From contig JACERY010000001.1 in NCBI GenBank assembly GCA_013912105.1, forward strand, positions 186,001 through 250,000: a stretch of 64,000 bases of DNA, written 5' to 3'. The DNA is from Acidimicrobiales bacterium. GTDB lineage: Bacteria; Actinomycetota; Acidimicrobiia; Acidimicrobiales; UBA8592. A model generated the notes under the pieces. The model saw only the letters and a list, made by a program, of their open reading frames with translations, made no database searches and was not told the DNA's origin. The position numbers were made by a program, and so were the translations under genes. Shown here piece by piece: positions 62,329-64,000 of the stretch (position 1 is the first letter of the stretch; each line of letters starts with the position of its first letter).

Positions 62329-63435
62329 TTACACATATCTTCTAGGGATTCGACTTTCTATCCCACAAATAATTTCATACGGGATTGTTCCAAGGAAATT
62401 CGCCCAATCCTCTGCTGTTATCTCGTTATCGCCTTGGGACCCAATCAAAACTACTTCGTCGCCAGATTGAATATTTAAATTGCCACAATCAACTAGAAAT
62501 TGATCCATTGTGATATTTCCTACAATCGGTAATTTCTGCCCTTGAATTAATACTTTCCCTCCTAAATGCCCAGAGTTCCTTCTAAGGCCATCTGCATATC
62601 CCATTGGGACTGTAGCAATGCGTGTTGGTTTTGGTGATTTCCACGTTAATCCGTATGAAACTCCTTCATTTCCTAGAATATTTTTAGCAAATGAAACCTC
62701 TGAACGAAGACTCAATGCGGGTTTAAGATTTATATCTGATAGATCTACATTGGTTGGTGGTATTCCATAGGTTGCTATCCCGCATCGGACCATATCATAA
62801 TGCCCTTTATGATTGTTCACCGTTAGAGCAGAGTTAGCTGCGTGTCTGATCTTTATTGGAATACCAGCCTTTTCACATCCTTCTAAGACTTCATTAAAAG
62901 TCCGGAGTTGACTTTCAGTAAATGGATTGCTCGGATCATCAGCAACTGCGCAATGCGTCCATATCCCTTCAAGTGACAAAGAAGATCGATCGCTAATAGA
63001 TTTAGCAAGTGTTAGCGCGAAATTCGGTTCAGCCCCCACTCTTCGCATTCCAGTATCAATTTTAAGATGAACATTCATAATTTCAGAATGCGAAGATGCC
63101 GCCGCAGATGCAGCCGCAATTCCCGCACCACTATAAACTGTTGGCACTAATCCGAATTCAACCACTTCTATCATCTCTGACGGTCGGGGTTCAGATAAAA
63201 CGAGAATAGGAATATCTAGCCCAGCTTCACGCAATTCTTTGCCTTCTTCAACTAATGCGACAGCAAGCCAGTCTGCGCCCGCATCAACTGCAGCTCTCGC
63301 AACAGGTATCGCTCCATGCCCGTAAGCATCAGCTTTAACGACTGCGCAAAAAAGTTTTGGAGAAACAAGTTTTTGCATTTCATGAATATTATGTTCAATC
63401 GCTGCCAAATTAATATCAGCCCATGTGGGTCTCAT
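62329..63435 (-). CDS. alr: Alanine racemase
   Basis: PLP-dependent enzyme making D-Ala for peptidoglycan. The 368-residue fold-type III barrel has the PLP lysine in VVKADAYGHG (Lys34) and IDTGMRRVGAEP. The second catalytic Tyr is in EGVSYGLTWKSP, and the C-terminal beta domain includes GNITMDQFLVD. Its 5' end overlaps nnrD by 20 bases. Confidence 0.96.
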   Translation of the reverse strand: MRPTWADINLAAIEHNIHEMQKLVSPKLFCAVVKADAYGHGAIPVARAAVDAGADWLAVALVEEGKELREAGLDIPILVLSEPRPSEMIEVVEFGLVPTVYSGAGIAAASAAASSHSEIMNVHLKIDTGMRRVGAEPNFALTLAKSISDRSSLSLEGIWTHCAVADDPSNPFTESQLRTFNEVLEGCEKAGIPIKIRHAANSALTVNNHKGHYDMVRCGIATYGIPPTNVDLSDINLKPALSLRSEVSFAKNILGNEGVSYGLTWKSPKPTRIATVPMGYADGLRRNSGHLGGKVLIQGQKLPIVGNITMDQFLVDCGNLNIQSGDEVVLIGSQGDNEITAEDWANFLGTIPYEIICGIESRIPRRYV

Positions 63436-64000
63436 TTAACACCTCCGATATTGGCGTTAGAAGATCAGATGCAATCATTCCTATATCAGCACAACTTTTA
63501 CTAGCCTCTCCATGCACCCAAGCTCCAATAGCTGCTGCATCAAATGGCTGAATGCCTTGTGCGAGTAAACCTCCGATGATTCCGCTCAATACATCCCCCG
63601 TCCCTGCAGTCGCAAGTCTTTGGTCTCCAGCATTAACAATCAAACATCGACCGTCCGGATGTCCAATTATTGTTGCTGGCCCTTTAAGTAACAAAATTGA
63701 GTTCATCATTTGGGCTGCTACACGCACATCTTCAATTCGATCTTTCTTTGGTCGGTGCCCTGTAATGTACTCAAATTCTTTATCATGAGGGGTTAATACT
63801 ATATTCGTTTCTCTCCTACTAGCTAAGTGTGGTTCCTGTCCGATAGCGAAAAGTGCATCTGCATCAAGGACTACCGGTAGATCTATACAGGAGATAGTTT
63901 TTAACATAGCATCAATCGCTGCTTCCGTTCTTCCTACCCCTGGGCCCAGAACCATAGAATGAAATCGAGAAACCTCAGTCTGTGTAATATCCTTTTCCCA
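63416..64000 (-). CDS. nnrD: ADP-dependent NAD(P)H-hydrate dehydratase (partial, 3' part)
   Basis: Repairs hydrated NAD(P)H. The open frame runs through the right window edge, giving about 194 residues. LGPGVGRTEAA, VLDADALFAI, LTPHDKEFEYITG and the GTGDVLSGIIGGLLAQG site are all ADP-dependent dehydratase hallmarks. The N-terminal NnrE epimerase domain, usually fused to it, would lie beyond base 64000. First gene of the visible operon, with alr overlapping its end. Confidence 0.93.
   Translation of the reverse strand, partial: WEKDITQTEVSRFHSMVLGPGVGRTEAAIDAMLKTISCIDLPVVLDADALFAIGQEPHLASRRETNIVLTPHDKEFEYITGHRPKKDRIEDVRVAAQMMNSILLLKGPATIIGHPDGRCLIVNAGDQRLATAGTGDVLSGIIGGLLAQGIQPFDAAAIGAWVHGEASKSCADIGMIASDLLTPISEVLNETHMG

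Noticed and set aside
1..64000. tRNA, rRNA, CRISPR, transposase or prophage genes
   Set aside because: No gap is long enough for an rRNA, no cloverleaf-like sequence was recognised in the gaps, and no spaced repeats or transposase motifs were seen; a tRNA scan would be the decisive check.

Overview
The window reads as chromosomal DNA of a free-living, AT-rich, streamlined actinobacterium, most likely an uncultured marine member of the class Acidimicrobiia. This placement is an inference. It rests on a WhiB-family regulator, a DUF2510 protein, a TIGR03086 (mycothiol-type DinB) protein, the nnrD-alr-tsaEB-rimI-tsaD gene order, many FadE-type acyl-CoA dehydrogenases and CaiB/crotonase/MaoC/LLM enzymes, a low G+C content by eye, and very short intergenic gaps. 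No rRNA, tRNA, CRISPR array, transposase, phage gene or integron was seen. The longest stretch without a gene is about 210 bases, so no gap exceeds 300.

Layout. 1-4158: the 5' part of an acyl-CoA dehydrogenase gene (minus), diverging from valS. 4177-8814: an MscS channel (minus), then a molybdate uptake operon (HTH-TOBE regulator, modA, modB, modC) followed by an RraA-like gene. 8815-12750: class Ia ribonucleotide reductase nrdA-nrdB behind a clear sigma70-like promoter with a dyad, closed by a strong hairpin. 12742-17355 (minus): mutA-mutB-meaB, the methylmalonyl-CoA mutase module for propionyl-CoA/odd-chain metabolism. 17568-22314: a stand-alone cyclic-nucleotide-binding-domain protein, a very unusual cytochrome P450-ABC1/UbiB kinase fusion, an FKBP and an SDR. 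22347-28078: thioesterase, hydrolase, WhiB, alcohol dehydrogenase, pantothenate kinase, a MaoC-type hydratase and msrA. 28095-31599 (minus): an envelope/lipid operon (PlsY, family 2 glycosyltransferase, DUF2510 membrane protein, FAS1-OmpA protein).

31740-49664 is a dense catabolic region: APH-like kinase, epoxide hydrolase, EthD protein, acyl-CoA dehydrogenase, S9 peptidase, CaiB CoA-transferase, PhyH dioxygenase, LLM flavoprotein, two-carbon and lactone hydrolysis enzymes, a crotonase, carotenoid oxygenase, EamA transporter, SCP2-type thiolase, a degenerate HMG-CoA-synthase/OB-fold protein and a Rieske oxygenase. Together these suggest oxidation of cyclic, isoprenoid or steroid-like carbon through CoA thioesters. 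49735-58585 holds a lipoprotein protease, RarD, a secreted repeat protein, a quinone reductase-crotonase-PlsC operon, AKR/flavoprotein/MaoC and a second acyl-CoA dehydrogenase. 58682-64000 (minus) is the conserved nnrD-alr-(P1 peptidase)-tsaE-tsaB-rimI-tsaD housekeeping operon, with nnrD cut by the window edge.

The most striking item is the 981-codon P450-ABC1 kinase fusion at 18060-21005, which carries an altered KxGQ signature and sits beside a cNMP-sensor-domain gene with a CRP-like half-palindrome upstream. Secondary points of interest are the FAS1-OmpA protein, the HMGCS/OB-fold protein that has lost its catalytic and zinc cysteines, the planctomycete-like insertion in ValRS, and the 42-bp exact direct repeat inside the secreted protein gene with a 19-bp palindrome just upstream.
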